Shown here: in pieces, positions 9,923 through 19,695 of the stretch | How positions within the stretch are numbered: position 1 is the first letter of the stretch | Layout: each line of letters opens with the position of its first letter | Assembly (NCBI RefSeq): GCF_902832885.1 | Contig: NZ_CADFDK010000001.1 | Span: 1,302,001 to 1,366,000 of the forward strand | Length of the DNA stretch: 64,000 bases | From: Burkholderia seminalis DSM 23518 | GTDB lineage: Bacteria; Pseudomonadota; Gammaproteobacteria; Burkholderiales; Burkholderiaceae | Reading direction: 5' to 3' | Program-made: the position numbers and the translations under genes | The notes under the pieces: generated by a model | Told to the model about the DNA's origin: nothing | Seen by the model: the letters and a program-made list of their open reading frames with translations, nothing else | Database searches by the model: none

Positions 9923-11155
9923 TCAGACGCGCTTGAACACCAGCGTGCCGTTGGTCCCGCCGAAGCCGAAGTTGTTCTTCACGGCGACGTCGATCTTCAT
10001 GTCCCGCGCGGTGTTCGCGCAGTAATCGAGATCGCACTCGGGGTCCTGGTTGAAGATGTTGATGGTCGGCGGCGACACGTTGTTGTGCAGCGCCAGCACC
10101 GTGAACACCGATTCGAGGCCGCCCGCGCCGCCCAGCAGGTGGCCCGTCATCGACTTCGTCGAGTTCACGACGAGCTTGTACGCGTGCTCGCCGAAGGCCG
10201 CCTTCACCGCGTCGGACTCGTTCTTGTCGCCCAGCGGGGTCGACGTGCCGTGCGCGTTCAGGTACTGGACCTCGTCCGCGTTCATGCCGGCGTCGCGCAG
10301 TGCCGCGACCATGCAGCGGCGCGGGCCGTCCATGTTCGGCGCGGTCATGTGGTACGCGTCGCCCGTCATGCCGAAGCCCGAGACTTCCGCATAGATCTTC
10401 GCGCCGCGCGCCTTCGCCGCCTCGTACTCCTCGAGCACCATCACGCCGGCACCCTCGCCCAGCACGAAGCCGTCGCGGTCCTTGTCCCACGGACGCGAGG
10501 CGCTGGCCGGATCGTCGTTGCGGGTCGACAGCGCACGCGCCGCCGCGAAACCGCCGATGCCGAGCGGCGACACCGTCGATTCGGCACCGCCCGCGACCAT
10601 TACGTCGGCGTCGCCGGCCTGGATCAGGCGCGCGGCGAGGCCGATGCTGTGCAGGCCGGTCGTGCAGGCCGTCACGGCCGCGAGGTTCGGGCCCTTCAGG
10701 CCGAACATGATGCTCAGGTGGCCCGAGATCATGTTGATGATCGAACCCGGCACGAAGAACGGCGAAATCCGGCGTGCGCCGCGATCGACGTAGGTCTGGT
10801 GCGTGTCTTCGATCATCGGCAGGCCGCCGATGCCGGAACCGACCAGCACGCCGATGCGTTCCGCGTTGGCTTCGTTCACTTCCAGCCCGCTGTCCCGGAT
10901 GGCCTGGACGCCGGCGGCGATGCCGTAATGGATGAACGTATCCATGTTCCGGGCTTCCTTCGCCGGAATGTACTCCTCGGCGCTGAAACCCTTCACTTCG
11001 CCCGCGAAATGGCAGGCGAGGTTCGACGCATCGAACTTCGTGACGGTGGCGATACCGGACTTGCCGGCGACGAGATTGGCCCAGCCGTCGGCAACATTAT
11101 TGCCAACAGGCGAAATCAGCCCCAGGCCTGTAACAACAACACGACGGCGGCTCAC
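9923..11155 (-). CDS. fabF: 3-oxoacyl-ACP synthase II (KAS II)
   Basis: Condensing enzyme of fatty acid elongation, 410 residues from a GTG start at 11155 ([10 protein letters not shown]), with AAGAGG five bases ahead; a longer ATG-initiated frame to 11191 lacks a ribosome site and homologous residues. The Cys-His-His triad is C164 in TACTTG, H302 in [11 protein letters not shown] and H339 in SMTGHLLG, with K334 nearby. The C-terminal glycine loop FGFGGTNG is present. It lies 164 bases after acpP, with a terminator-like stem in between. Confidence 0.97.
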   Translation of the reverse strand: MSRRRVVVTGLGLISPVGNNVADGWANLVAGKSGIATVTKFDASNLACHFAGEVKGFSAEEYIPAKEARNMDTFIHYGIAAGVQAIRDSGLEVNEANAERIGVLVGSGIGGLPMIEDTHQTYVDRGARRISPFFVPGSIINMISGHLSIMFGLKGPNLAAVTACTTGLHSIGLAARLIQAGDADVMVAGGAESTVSPLGIGGFAAARALSTRNDDPASASRPWDKDRDGFVLGEGAGVMVLEEYEAAKARGAKIYAEVSGFGMTGDAYHMTAPNMDGPRRCMVAALRDAGMNADEVQYLNAHGTSTPLGDKNESDAVKAAFGEHAYKLVVNSTKSMTGHLLGGAGGLESVFTVLALHNNVSPPTINIFNQDPECDLDYCANTARDMKIDVAVKNNFGFGGTNGTLVFKRV

Positions 11156-11183
11156 GGTAACCTCTTTTCCATTATTGGATGAC

Positions 11184-11235
11184 AAAAACAAAAGCCACAG
11201 TGGCCACAGGAACCAGCCCTGCGAGCCCTGTGGCT
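11184..11235 (-). terminator. Terminator-like stem between acpP and fabF
   Basis: Read in the minus sense, AGCCACAG (11235-11228) pairs with CTGTGGCT (11200-11193), followed by TTTTGTTTTTG. It lies downstream of acpP and just ahead of the fabF ribosome site. It probably ends part of the acpP transcripts, so that the abundant acyl carrier protein is made in excess over FabF. Confidence 0.6.
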
Positions 11236-11319
11236 GTTAGTCCGTCCGGCGCGAAGCCGGCAGGATGGCGCGTCAATCGCGAAGATCGCGGCGACGTGGC
11301 GGACAAGCGCGAAAGGCGC

Positions 11320-11559
11320 TTACGCCTTGACGTTTGCGCGAGCGTAGTCGATCGCTTGCTGAACGGTCGTGATCTTCTCTGCTTCTTCGTCCGGGATTTC
11401 CATGCCGAACTCGTCTTCCAGAGCCATCACCAGTTCGACCGTGTCGAGCGAGTCGGCGCCCAGGTCGTTCACGAACGAAGCTTCGTTCTTGATCTCGGCT
11501 TCCGCGACGCCCAGTTGCTCAGCGACGATCTTCTTGACACGTTGTTCGATGTTGTCCAT
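11320..11559 (-). CDS. acpP: Acyl carrier protein
   Basis: Acidic 79-residue carrier that holds growing acyl chains on a 4'-phosphopantetheine arm. The attachment serine is S37 in [10 protein letters not shown]. The sequence is a canonical AcpP from [12 protein letters not shown] to the end. A strong ribosome site (GGAGGGG) precedes the ATG. It stands between fabG and fabF, with its own candidate promoter upstream and a terminator-like stem downstream. Confidence 0.99.
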
Positions 11560-11598
11560 TACCCCTCCGAGGGAAAGTTCAGATTTACAAGTGCGCGC

Positions 11599-11607
11599 AT
11601 TTTATCA
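11599..11607 (-). promoter_or_regulatory. Extended -10 promoter candidate for acpP
   Basis: In the minus sense the element reads TGATAAAAT, an extended -10 (TGN plus TAAAAT), 40 bases before the acpP ATG. No strong -35 is evident, which fits extended -10 promoters. An internal promoter here would explain high acpP expression within the fab cluster. Confidence 0.5.
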
Positions 11608-11703
11608 GGTTTGCTGACGCCAAAACGCGCGTTGGCTTGATGGTCGATCAAGCGCCTATCCGCCTGAAAATCGGGATACGGCGCGGATGGTAAACGAAAA
11701 CCG

Positions 11704-12453
11704 TTACGACATGTACATGCCGCCGTTCACGTGCAGCGTCGTGCCGGTGATATAACCGGCCTGCGGCGATGCGAGGAACGCGACGGCATGGGCGATGTCC
11801 TCCGGGCTGCCGAGGCGGCCAAGCGGAATCTGGGTCTTGAGCGCGGCCTGCTGTTCTTCCGGCAGCGTCTTCGTCATGTCGGTATCGATGAAGCCCGGCG
11901 CGACGCAGTTCACGGTGATGCCGCGGCTGCCGATCTCGCGCGCGAGCGCACGCGTCATGCCCGCCACGCCTGCCTTCGCGGCCGCGTAGTTGACCTGACC
12001 CGGGTTGCCGGCCGAACCGACCACCGACGTGATGTTGATGATCCGGCCGCCGCGCGCCTTCATCATCGGGCGCAGCACCGCGCGCGACAGGCGGAACACC
12101 GATTTCAGGTTGGTGTCGATCACCGCGTCCCAGTCCTCGTCCTTCATCCGCATCGCGAGCTGGTCCTGCGTGATGCCCGCGTTGTTGACGAGCACGTTCA
12201 GCGCGCCGAATTCCTTCACGGTCGCATCGATCAGCGCCTCGGCGGCCGCTGCGTCGTTGACGTTCAGCACCGCGCCGCGACCCGTGACGCCCGCCTCGGC
12301 GAATGCCGCGCTGATCGCGGCGGCGCCCGATTCGCTCGTCGCCGTGCCGATCACCGTCGCGCCCAGGCGCGCCAGTTCGAGCGCGATCGAACGGCCGATG
12401 CCGCGCGACGCGCCGGTCACGATCGCGACCTGTTTATCGAGAGTCTTTTCCAT
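11704..12453 (-). CDS. fabG: 3-oxoacyl-ACP reductase FabG
   Basis: NADPH-dependent short-chain dehydrogenase that reduces beta-ketoacyl-ACP, 249 residues. The cofactor loop TGASRGIG is at 13-20 and NNAG near 90. The catalytic residues are S143 (NITSVVG), Y156 and K160 (VNYAAAKAG). The C-terminus GTTLHVNGGMYM is typical of FabG. It follows fabD by 36 bases and precedes acpP by 144. Confidence 0.98.
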   Translation of the reverse strand: MEKTLDKQVAIVTGASRGIGRSIALELARLGATVIGTATSESGAAAISAAFAEAGVTGRGAVLNVNDAAAAEALIDATVKEFGALNVLVNNAGITQDQLAMRMKDEDWDAVIDTNLKSVFRLSRAVLRPMMKARGGRIINITSVVGSAGNPGQVNYAAAKAGVAGMTRALAREIGSRGITVNCVAPGFIDTDMTKTLPEEQQAALKTQIPLGRLGSPEDIAHAVAFLASPQAGYITGTTLHVNGGMYMS

Positions 12454-12489
12454 GAATCGAATATCCGTTTCTTGAAAAAAGGCGCCGCG

Positions 12490-13422
12490 TCAGGCGGTCA
12501 CCAGCTTGAGGGCTTCGTCGAGCGATGCCGGATCGAACACCGACGCACCGGTCAGGTTGCCGTCGATGCGCTTCGTCAGGCCGGCGAGCACCTTGCCCGG
12601 ACCGCATTCGATCACGTGCGTGACGCCGGTGCCGGCGATGTGCCGCACGCACTCGACCCAGCGCACCGGGCCCGCGGCCTGGCGCACCAGCGCGTCCTTG
12701 ATCGCGGCCGGATCGTTGATCACGGCCACGTCGATGTTGTTGACGACCGGAATCTGCGGCGCCTTCACGTCGACGTTCGCGAGGTAGTCGCGCAACTGGT
12801 CCGACGCCGGCTTGAGCAGCGACGAATGGAACGGCGCCGACACCGGCAGCGGCAGCGCGCGCTTCGCGCCCTTCGCCTTCGCGATCTCGCACGCCTTTTC
12901 GACCGCGGCCTTGCTGCCCGCGATCACGACCTGCGCGGGCGCATTGAAGTTCACCGCTTCGACGACGCCCGCTTCCGCGGCTTCGGCACACACCGCGCGC
13001 ACAGTGTCGTCGTCAAGGCCCAGGATCGCGGCCATGCCGCCCTGGCCGACCGGCACGGCCGTCTGCATCGCCTGCGCACGGAAGCGCACGAGCGGCACCG
13101 CGTCCTTGAACGCCAGCGCACCCGCGGCGACGAGCGCCGTGTACTCGCCGAGGCTGTGGCCGGCGACGATCGACGGCGCCGGGCCGCCTGCCTGCTGCCA
13201 CGCGCGGTAGCACGCGTAGGCGGCGGTCAGCATCACCGGCTGCGTATTGGTGGTCAGGTTCAGCTCTTCGGCCGGGCCTTCGGCGATCAGCTTGCCGAGA
13301 TCCTGATTGAGTGCATCGGACGCTTCCTGAAGCGTCTCGCGCACGACGGCCAGATCGGCGAATGCGTTGAGCATGCCGATCGCCTGCGAGCCCTGCCCCG
13401 GAAAAACGAATGCAAATTTCAT
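12490..13422 (-). CDS. fabD: Malonyl-CoA-ACP transacylase FabD
   Basis: Loads malonyl groups onto ACP. The protein is 310 residues from the ATG at 13422 (MKFAFVFPGQGSQ); the same frame stays open far upstream, but only as a shadow of fabH. The nucleophile S90 lies in GHSLGE, R115 in LVRFRAQAM, and H199 in SAPFHSSLL. Position between fabH and fabG is the standard fab order. Confidence 0.98.
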   Translation of the reverse strand: MKFAFVFPGQGSQAIGMLNAFADLAVVRETLQEASDALNQDLGKLIAEGPAEELNLTTNTQPVMLTAAYACYRAWQQAGGPAPSIVAGHSLGEYTALVAAGALAFKDAVPLVRFRAQAMQTAVPVGQGGMAAILGLDDDTVRAVCAEAAEAGVVEAVNFNAPAQVVIAGSKAAVEKACEIAKAKGAKRALPLPVSAPFHSSLLKPASDQLRDYLANVDVKAPQIPVVNNIDVAVINDPAAIKDALVRQAAGPVRWVECVRHIAGTGVTHVIECGPGKVLAGLTKRIDGNLTGASVFDPASLDEALKLVTA

Positions 13423-13505
13423 ATCGTCCCCAATTGAATCGATTCGGACGGCGCGCACGAACGGCGCGCCGGTGGGATCCGCGCGCAGCGGTCGCGCGCC
13501 GCGGA

Positions 13506-14495
13506 TCAGAAGCGGAAGACCGACGCGCCCCAGGTGAAGCCGCCGCCGACGCCTTCGATCAGCACGTGCTGGCCACGCTGGATGCGGCCGTCGCGCACCG
13601 CGGTGTCGAGCGCCAGCGGGATCGACGCGGCCGACGTGTTGCCGTGCTGGTCGACCGTCACGACCATGCGCTCCTGCGGCAGGCCGAGCTTGCGGCAGGT
13701 GCTGGTCATGATGCGGATGTTGGCCTGGTGCGGAATCAGCCAGTCGATCTGTTCGGGCGCGAGATTCGCCTTGGCGAGCGCCTCGATCGCGACCTTTTCG
13801 AGCACGTTGACCGCGAGCTTGAACACGGCCTGCCCGTCCATGTACAGGAACGCGCTGCCCTCGATCACGCCGCGGTTGACGTTGCCCGGCGTGCAGAGGA
13901 TGTGCGAATAGCTGCCGTCGGCATGCAGCGCGCTGCCCAGCACGCCCGGCTCCTCCGATGCGGACAGGATCACCGCGCCCGCGCCGTCGCCGAACAGCAC
14001 GCAGGTCGTGCGGTCCTTGAAGTCGAGAATGCGCGAGAACGTCTCCGCGCCGACCACGAGCGCCGTACGGTGCTGGCCGCTGCGGATGAAGCTGTCGGCC
14101 GTTGCCATCGCGTACGCAAAGCCCGAGCACACGGCCTGCACGTCGAACGCCGCGCCGCCGTTCTTGATGCCGAGCTTGTTCTGCAACAGGCACGCGGTGC
14201 TCGGGAACACGAAATCGGGGGTCGAAGTCGCGACGATGATCAGGTCGATCGACTGCGGATCGACACCGGCCGCCTCGATCGCACGGCGCGACGCCTCGAG
14301 CGCGAGATCGCTCGTCGTGACGTCGGGCGCGGCGAAATGGCGCGCATGGATGCCCGTGCGCGCAACGATCCATTCATCGCTCGTCTCGATGCCTTCCTTC
14401 GCAAGACGATCGGTCAACTGCTGGTTCGTGACGCGGTCGGGCGGCAGGTAGCTGCCCGTGCCGAGCACGCGGGAATAGAGAGTCGATTGGGCCAT
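13506..14495 (-). CDS. fabH: 3-oxoacyl-ACP synthase III (KAS III)
   Basis: Starts fatty acid synthesis by condensing acetyl-CoA with malonyl-ACP; 329 residues. The active-site cysteine is C123 in [10 protein letters not shown], with the histidine in [10 protein letters not shown] and the asparagine in [13 protein letters not shown]. The start codon directly abuts the plsX stop, which suggests coupled translation. Confidence 0.98.
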   Translation of the reverse strand: MAQSTLYSRVLGTGSYLPPDRVTNQQLTDRLAKEGIETSDEWIVARTGIHARHFAAPDVTTSDLALEASRRAIEAAGVDPQSIDLIIVATSTPDFVFPSTACLLQNKLGIKNGGAAFDVQAVCSGFAYAMATADSFIRSGQHRTALVVGAETFSRILDFKDRTTCVLFGDGAGAVILSASEEPGVLGSALHADGSYSHILCTPGNVNRGVIEGSAFLYMDGQAVFKLAVNVLEKVAIEALAKANLAPEQIDWLIPHQANIRIMTSTCRKLGLPQERMVVTVDQHGNTSAASIPLALDTAVRDGRIQRGQHVLIEGVGGGFTWGASVFRF

Positions 14496-15602
14496 TTATG
14501 CTTTAGAGGATTGCGCAGCGGAAGGTTCGGCGTGTTGGCCTGCGGCCGGGCTTGCCTGGCCCGCGCCACCCGCGTCGTGTTCGCCATCGCCGAGCGACAC
14601 TGAATTATCCGCCATCGCGCGCGCGAGGCGCTCCAGCACGCCGTTTTTGACGGCATCATACCCGCGTTTGATCGCCCACTCAAACGCGTACGCGTCGGCC
14701 GAACCGTGGCTCTTGATCACGAGGCTCTTCAGCCCCAGCAACGCCGCGCCGTTGTACTGGCGGTGGTCGACGCGCTTCTTGAAACGCATCAGCACCGGCA
14801 GCGCGAGCAGCGCCATCAGCTTCGACATCAGCGAACGGCCGAACTCCTCGCGGATGATGTCGGACAGCATCTGCGCGAGTCCTTCCGACGTCTTCAGCGC
14901 GACGTTGCCGACGAAGCCGTCGCACACGATCACGTCGACGGTGCCCTTGTAGATGTCGTTGCCTTCCACGTTGCCGCGGAAATTGAGCGTGCTGGCGCGC
15001 AGCAGCTCGCCCGCGCGCTTGATCGTCTCGTTGCCCTTGATGACCTCCTCGCCGATGTTCAGCAGGCCGATCGTCGGACGCTCCTTGCCTTCGAGCGCCG
15101 CCACGAGCGCGTGCCCCATCTCCGCGAACTGCAGCAGGTGCTGCGGTTCGCAGTCGACGTTCGCGCCGAGGTCCAGCATCATCGTGTAGCCGGTCGGGTT
15201 CGGCAGCGCGAACGCGATCGCGGGCCGCTCGATGCCGGGCAGCGTCTTGAGTACGTAACGGGAAACGGCCATCAGCGCGCCGGTATTGCCGGCGGAGATG
15301 CAGGCCTGCGCCGCGCCATCCTTGACGTGATTGAGCGCGACACGCATCGAAGAATCCTTCTTCTTGCGCAGCGCCACTTCGACAGGGTCGTCCATCGCCA
15401 CGACTTCGGTGGCGGGAACGATGGTCAGCGCGGGATCGTCGAGGGCTTTCAGCTTCTTCAGCTGAGCGCGGATCGCGCTTTCGATGCCGACGAGCATCAG
15501 GTGCGCATCGGGATGCGCGCGGACGAACTTGACTGCCGCGGGAACGGTCACGGACGGGCCGTGGTCGCCTCCCATGCAATCGATTGTGAGCTTTACGGTC
15601 AT
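14496..15602 (-). CDS. plsX: Phosphate acyltransferase PlsX
   Basis: Makes acyl-phosphate from acyl-ACP at the entry to phospholipid synthesis, 368 residues. The N-terminus [16 protein letters not shown] is the family signature, and later [11 protein letters not shown] and [12 protein letters not shown] are conserved. The C-terminal 35 residues are a Gly/Ala/Ser-rich tail beyond the usual fold. The gene follows rpmF by about 130 bases and is fused to fabH without a gap, the classic rpmF-plsX-fab arrangement. Confidence 0.97.
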   Translation of the reverse strand: MTVKLTIDCMGGDHGPSVTVPAAVKFVRAHPDAHLMLVGIESAIRAQLKKLKALDDPALTIVPATEVVAMDDPVEVALRKKKDSSMRVALNHVKDGAAQACISAGNTGALMAVSRYVLKTLPGIERPAIAFALPNPTGYTMMLDLGANVDCEPQHLLQFAEMGHALVAALEGKERPTIGLLNIGEEVIKGNETIKRAGELLRASTLNFRGNVEGNDIYKGTVDVIVCDGFVGNVALKTSEGLAQMLSDIIREEFGRSLMSKLMALLALPVLMRFKKRVDHRQYNGAALLGLKSLVIKSHGSADAYAFEWAIKRGYDAVKNGVLERLARAMADNSVSLGDGEHDAGGAGQASPAAGQHAEPSAAQSSKA

Positions 15603-15731
15603 GGAATGTGACGAATTTCAGGCACAAAAAAGCGGCAGTAGAATGTCGCCTTTTTGTTGCGCCAGGAAAGTGTCAAGCGAACCAGTTGTCACGCGAACGG
15701 CAAACGTAGCGCGCAACGCGTGACTTGACGC

Positions 15732-15911
15732 TTAGTCGTTCTTCGTCTTGACGACTTTCTTGCCGCGGTAGTAGCCGTTCGGGCTGACGTGGTGACGCAG
15801 GTGCACTTCACCCGTGCTCGGCTCGACTGCCAGCGGCGCTGCCGTCAGGAAATCGTGCGAACGATGCATGCCGCGCTTCGACGGCGACTTCTTGTTTTGC
15901 TGGACTGCCAT
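15732..15911 (-). CDS. rpmF: 50S ribosomal protein L32
   Basis: A 59-residue basic protein reading [20 protein letters not shown] at the start and ending KKVVKTKND. It is the L32 protein of the large subunit, of the type without zinc-binding cysteines. The gap to yceD upstream is 98 bases and to plsX downstream about 130, the conserved yceD-rpmF-plsX order. A GGAG-like site precedes the ATG. Confidence 0.97.
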
Positions 15912-16009
15912 GACTAACTCCTAAATAATTTTCCGGATTCTAACACAGCCCGATCCGGCGCTTAACTACCCTGGCCCAAAGCCCTTACGCCTTCCCGCGC
16001 CACAACTGC

Positions 16010-16645
16010 TTAGTGTTTCTTGTTGCCGTCACCGCCCTTCTTCAACGCTTCCAGCGCTGCGAACGGATTCGGCCGCTTGCCTTCGTCCCCGGCTTCGTCG
16101 GACTCTTCGTCCGACTCTTCCGCGGGACCGCTCGCACCCGACACGAGGCTTTCGTGAACTGCCGGGCAAACCTCGTGCTTGGGCACGAGCGGCAACGAAA
16201 GCAGCAATTCCTCTTCGATCAAGTCGACGAGATCGAACTGGCGTGAGCCCACGATCACATCGGCTTCATCGTCGTCGAGCGGAAATTCTTCAGCTTCTTC
16301 TTCGGTCGCGACGATCCGGTACGTCATGTCGACGTCGAACGTCTGGTCGTACGGCGTCATGCAGCGCTGGCACGTGAGCCACGCATGGCCATGCACCGCG
16401 AGGCGCAGGTACGGCTGCTGACCGTCGGCGCCGTCGTCCTGCAGTTCCTTCTGCGTGAACCCTTCCGCCTGCCATGTGAAGACCGTGTCGCGATCTGGCG
16501 CGTCCGCCGGCACTTCGTTTAACATGCGCGGCAGTTGCGAGAGATGCACCGCACCGGCTGCCTGCCGCCCGCTGCGGGCGAACTCGAACAGGTCGACCGC
16601 GCGCGGATCGAGCGCCGCCGCAGGTTTGCCAGAAGAAGTGTTCAT
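16010..16645 (-). CDS. yceD: YceD family (DUF177) protein, 23S rRNA accumulation
   Basis: A 211-residue acidic protein of the DUF177/YceD family, which in E. coli and plants affects 23S rRNA accumulation. The conserved core includes LTCQRCMTPYDQ, with a CxxC pair, followed by an acidic stretch and DLIEEELLLSLPLVPKH. The C-terminal 40 residues are rich in Glu, Asp and Lys. It lies directly upstream of rpmF, its standard partner, and is divergent from the yceF-type maf gene. Confidence 0.93.
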   Translation of the reverse strand: MNTSSGKPAAALDPRAVDLFEFARSGRQAAGAVHLSQLPRMLNEVPADAPDRDTVFTWQAEGFTQKELQDDGADGQQPYLRLAVHGHAWLTCQRCMTPYDQTFDVDMTYRIVATEEEAEEFPLDDDEADVIVGSRQFDLVDLIEEELLLSLPLVPKHEVCPAVHESLVSGASGPAEESDEESDEAGDEGKRPNPFAALEALKKGGDGNKKH

Positions 16646-16875
16646 GTGCGCTCCCGCCTACAGGCTGACTTGCGGATCCGGCTTGGTACCGCTCGCGTAC
16701 GGCTCATCCGCGGATGACGTACTTTACTTCCGAAGACCCGGCAGGCGCCACCACCGCGGAAGCCTGCCGACGAAAAGCGGGAAAGCATACCTGTTTTACC
16801 TTTTGCGGTCAATCACTTAAGCTTGCGTCCGCGCAACGCCGCGCCACACCTGAAGACTCACCGATCCAACCGACC

Positions 16876-17508
16876 ATGCCGGATACCGTTTGCCGCCCGC
16901 CGCGGCTGATTCTCGCCTCCAGTTCCCGCTACCGCCGCGCGCTCCTCGAGCGCCTCGGCGTGCCGTTCGACGTCGTGTCGCCCGACCTCGACGAGACCCC
17001 GCTCGACGGCGAAACCCCGGCCGCGACCGCACTGCGCCTCGCCGGTGCGAAAGCGCGCGCCGTCGCCGCGACGATCGACGCACCCGATGGCGTGCTCGTG
17101 ATCGGGTCGGACCAGGTCGCGACCTTCGACGGCCTTCAGATCGGCAAGCCCGGCACGCACGAGCGCGCGCTCGCGCAGCTCGTGTCGATGCAGGGCCGCG
17201 CGGTCGAATTCCACAGCGCGCTGTGCCTGTACGACAGCCGCACGGGCGAAGCGCAGGTCGAGGACGTCGTCACGCACGTACGCTTCCGCTCGCTGCCCGA
17301 AGCCGAACTCGACGCGTACCTGCGCGCGGAAACCCCGTACGACGTCGCCGGCAGCGCGAAATCCGAAGGGCTCGGCATCGCGCTGCTCGACGCGATCGAC
17401 TCAGACGACCCGACCGCGCTGGTCGGCCTGCCGCTGATCGCGCTCACGCGGATGCTGCGCGCCGCCGACTACCCGCTGTTTGCAACCACCCGTGGAGACC
17501 GCGCATGA
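16876..17508 (+). CDS. yceF: Maf-family nucleotide pyrophosphatase (YceF type)
   Basis: House-cleaning enzyme that hydrolyses modified nucleoside triphosphates. The protein is 210 residues from the ATG at 16876; an upstream in-frame extension to 16714 is not conserved. Motifs are [16 protein letters not shown] near residue 13, IGSDQV at 77-82, KP at 91-92 and [10 protein letters not shown]. The ending [13 protein letters not shown] is the YceF (m7GTP-type) form rather than YhdE. It is divergent from yceD-rpmF-plsX, the same neighbours as in E. coli, and its stop overlaps the next start (ATGA). Confidence 0.94.
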   Translation: MPDTVCRPPRLILASSSRYRRALLERLGVPFDVVSPDLDETPLDGETPAATALRLAGAKARAVAATIDAPDGVLVIGSDQVATFDGLQIGKPGTHERALAQLVSMQGRAVEFHSALCLYDSRTGEAQVEDVVTHVRFRSLPEAELDAYLRAETPYDVAGSAKSEGLGIALLDAIDSDDPTALVGLPLIALTRMLRAADYPLFATTRGDRA

Positions 17509-18227
17509 CCGCCGGCACGCTTTACCTCGTCCCGAACACGCTCGGCGAAGGCGACGAATCGATGCTTGCCGCCGTGCTGCCCGCCGCCGTCCAGGCGCGC
17601 GCCGGCACGCTCGGCTATTACATCGGCGAGAACGCGAAAACGACGCGCGCGTTTCTGAAGAAGATCGGCACGACCCGCCCGATCCAGGAAATCGAGATCA
17701 GCGAGCTGAACGTCAATACGCCGGCCGGCGCCATCGACCGGCTGCTCGCGCCGATCCTGGCCGGCGCGGACGCCGGCCTCGTGTCGGAAGCCGGTTGCCC
17801 GGCCGTCGCCGATCCCGGCGCGCTGCTGGTGCGCCGCGCGCACGAGCGCGGCGTGAAGGTCGTGCCGCTCGTCGGGCCGAGTTCGATCCTGCTCGCCTTG
17901 ATGGCGTCGGGCCTGAACGGCCAGAGCTTCGCGTTCAACGGCTACCTGCCGGTCGATGCGGCCGCGCGCGCGAAACGGCTGCGCGAACTCGAGCAACTGT
18001 CGCGCAAGGCGCGCCAGACGCAGATCTTCATCGAAACGCCGTACCGGAATCACGCGATGCTCGACACGCTGATCGCGACCTGCGCGCCGTCGACGCAGAT
18101 TTGCGTCGCGGCCGACCTGACCCTCGCGACCGAAACGATCGCGAGCCGCACCGTGACCGACTGGAAAAAGGCGCCCGCGCCGAATCTGCACAAGCGTCCC
18201 GCCATCTTCCTGCTGCTCGCGAACTGA
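17505..18227 (+). CDS. RsmI-family SAM-dependent methyltransferase
   Basis: A 240-residue protein of the tetrapyrrole methylase superfamily. The N-terminus [14 protein letters not shown] matches RsmI-like proteins, with [13 protein letters not shown] and [17 protein letters not shown] being the conserved SAM-pocket loops. RsmI itself 2'-O-methylates C1402 of 16S rRNA. This shorter relative is a separate family often paired with maf, so its substrate is not certain. It overlaps maf by four bases, has GGAG upstream, and is therefore translationally coupled. Confidence 0.88.
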   Translation: MTAGTLYLVPNTLGEGDESMLAAVLPAAVQARAGTLGYYIGENAKTTRAFLKKIGTTRPIQEIEISELNVNTPAGAIDRLLAPILAGADAGLVSEAGCPAVADPGALLVRRAHERGVKVVPLVGPSSILLALMASGLNGQSFAFNGYLPVDAAARAKRLRELEQLSRKARQTQIFIETPYRNHAMLDTLIATCAPSTQICVAADLTLATETIASRTVTDWKKAPAPNLHKRPAIFLLLAN

Positions 18228-18258
18228 CGCGTCAGCCGGCACAAGCCGGTGGCACGAA

Positions 18259-18279
18259 GGCGGGCCGTCGCGGCCCGCC
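18259..18279. terminator. GC-rich hairpin between convergent genes
   Basis: GGCGGGCC, a GTCGC loop and GGCCCGCC form a perfect 8-bp stem in the 60-base gap between the RsmI-like gene and sppA, which converge here. There is no T-run, so it may work only as a transcript-end stabiliser or with Rho. Confidence 0.45.
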
Positions 18280-18288
18280 GCCAGCCGG

Positions 18289-19281
18289 TCAGCGCAGGCT
18301 GACCGACGCGCCGCCGGCCGTCAGCGCCTTCATCGCGGCGCCGCCGACGGCCGCGCCGAACTTGCGCGCGACGCGGTTCGTCAGGCTTTCCTTCACCGTG
18401 TAATCGACGAGGTCCGGCGCCTTCAGCACGTCGCGCGCGACCGTGTCGGTGGTGCCGTAGCCGTCGGCGAGCCCGAGCTCGACGCTCTTCTCGCCCGTCC
18501 AGAACAGCCCCGAGAACAGGTCGGGCGTCTCGTGCAGCCGCTTGCCGCGGCCATCCTTCACGGCCTTGATGAACTGCGCGTGCACCTGGTCGAGCAGCGC
18601 CTGCGCGTGCGCGTCCATCTTCGGCGTCTCCGGCGAGAACGGATCGTAGAAGCCCTTGTTTTCACCCGACGTATGCAGGCGGCGCTCGACGCCGAGCTTG
18701 CCCATCAGCCCGGTGAAGCCGAAACCGTCCATCAGCACGCCGATCGACCCGACGATGCTCGCCTTGTCGACGAAGATCTTGTCGGCCGCGGCCGCGATGT
18801 AATAGCCGCCCGATGCGCACATGTCGGTCACGACGACGTACAGCGGCTTGTCCGGATGCTTCGCGCGCAGCCGCCGGATCTCGTCGTAGACCATCCCGGC
18901 CTGCACGGGGCTGCCGCCCGGGCTGTTGATCCGCAGCACGACACCGACCGTGCCGTCGTCGTCGAACGCGGCGTCGAGCGCCGTGTTGATGTCCTCGGCG
19001 TTCGCGTTGACGCCGGCCGCGATCTCGCCGTCGATCGTCACGAGCGCCGTGTGCCGCCCGCTCGACGAGAACTTCGAATCGCTCGAGAAATCGATCAGCG
19101 CGAACGCAAGCAGCACGAACACGCCGAGAAACGCGAAGCGGAAGAAGATTTTCCAGCGCCGCGCCGCGCGCTGCTCCTTGACGGCCGCGAGCGCGATCCG
19201 TTCGAGCGCCGCGCGCTCCCAGTTCGGTTCACGGCTGTCGGGACGGGAGGAGGATTCCGGGGAATTCGGTTGGTCGGCCAT
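18289..19281 (-). CDS. sppA: Signal peptide peptidase SppA (S49 family, short form)
   Basis: Membrane-bound serine protease of 330 residues that degrades leftover signal peptides. A basic cytoplasmic N-terminus is followed by a membrane segment at about 46-64. The nucleophile is S157 in DMCASGGYY and the general base is probably K209 in SGENKGFYDPF. The SIVGSIGVLMDGFG segment is also typical. It ends the rluC-HAD-Rieske-sppA run, 13 bases after the Rieske gene. Confidence 0.93.
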   Translation of the reverse strand: MADQPNSPESSSRPDSREPNWERAALERIALAAVKEQRAARRWKIFFRFAFLGVFVLLAFALIDFSSDSKFSSSGRHTALVTIDGEIAAGVNANAEDINTALDAAFDDDGTVGVVLRINSPGGSPVQAGMVYDEIRRLRAKHPDKPLYVVVTDMCASGGYYIAAAADKIFVDKASIVGSIGVLMDGFGFTGLMGKLGVERRLHTSGENKGFYDPFSPETPKMDAHAQALLDQVHAQFIKAVKDGRGKRLHETPDLFSGLFWTGEKSVELGLADGYGTTDTVARDVLKAPDLVDYTVKESLTNRVARKFGAAVGGAAMKALTAGGASVSLR

Positions 19282-19293
19282 GCAGTGGTGTCG

Positions 19294-19695
19294 TCAGTCG
19301 GTCGTGGCGGAAGTGGCGGGATGCAGGTCGGCATCCGGCACCCAGAATACCGCACGGCCGTCGGGCGTGTCCCGTTCGTCGACCTCGACCGGGCGCAAGC
19401 GGCCGCCGCGGCACGGGCCGCCGACACACTTGCCGGTATCCGGCGCATAGATCGCGCCGTGCGTCGCGCACATCAGGTAAAGGCCCGACGACTCGAAGAA
19501 CTGCCCTTCGGCCCAGTCGAGCTCCATCGGCACATGCGCGCAGCGGTTCAGGTAGCCGTACGCGCGGCCGTCGTAGCGCACGAAGAACACGACGGCCTGC
19601 TCGCCGCGCAGCGTCGCGTCGACGCGCACGCCGGCGCCGCCGTCGGCCAGCGCATCCGATGCGCACACGCGCACGGCGTCCGGCGCCGCGCTCAT
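19294..19695 (-). CDS. Small Rieske [2Fe-2S] protein
   Basis: A 133-residue protein consisting of a single Rieske domain. The cluster ligands are C52-A-H54 (NRCAHVP) and C77-A-T-H80 (MCATHGAIY), followed by the family's GPCRGGRLRP loop. No signal peptide or membrane anchor is visible, so it is probably a cytoplasmic ferredoxin-type carrier. Its partner is unknown; no oxygenase or reductase lies nearby. The start at 19695 overlaps the stop of the phosphatase gene, and sppA follows 13 bases later. Confidence 0.92.
   Translation of the reverse strand: MSAAPDAVRVCASDALADGGAGVRVDATLRGEQAVVFFVRYDGRAYGYLNRCAHVPMELDWAEGQFFESSGLYLMCATHGAIYAPDTGKCVGGPCRGGRLRPVEVDERDTPDGRAVFWVPDADLHPATSATTD

Noticed and set aside
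15627-15658. A/T-flanked repeat between rpmF and plsX as an rpmF terminator
   Set aside because: Only three bases pair continuously (GGC/GCC), so the stem is not credible.
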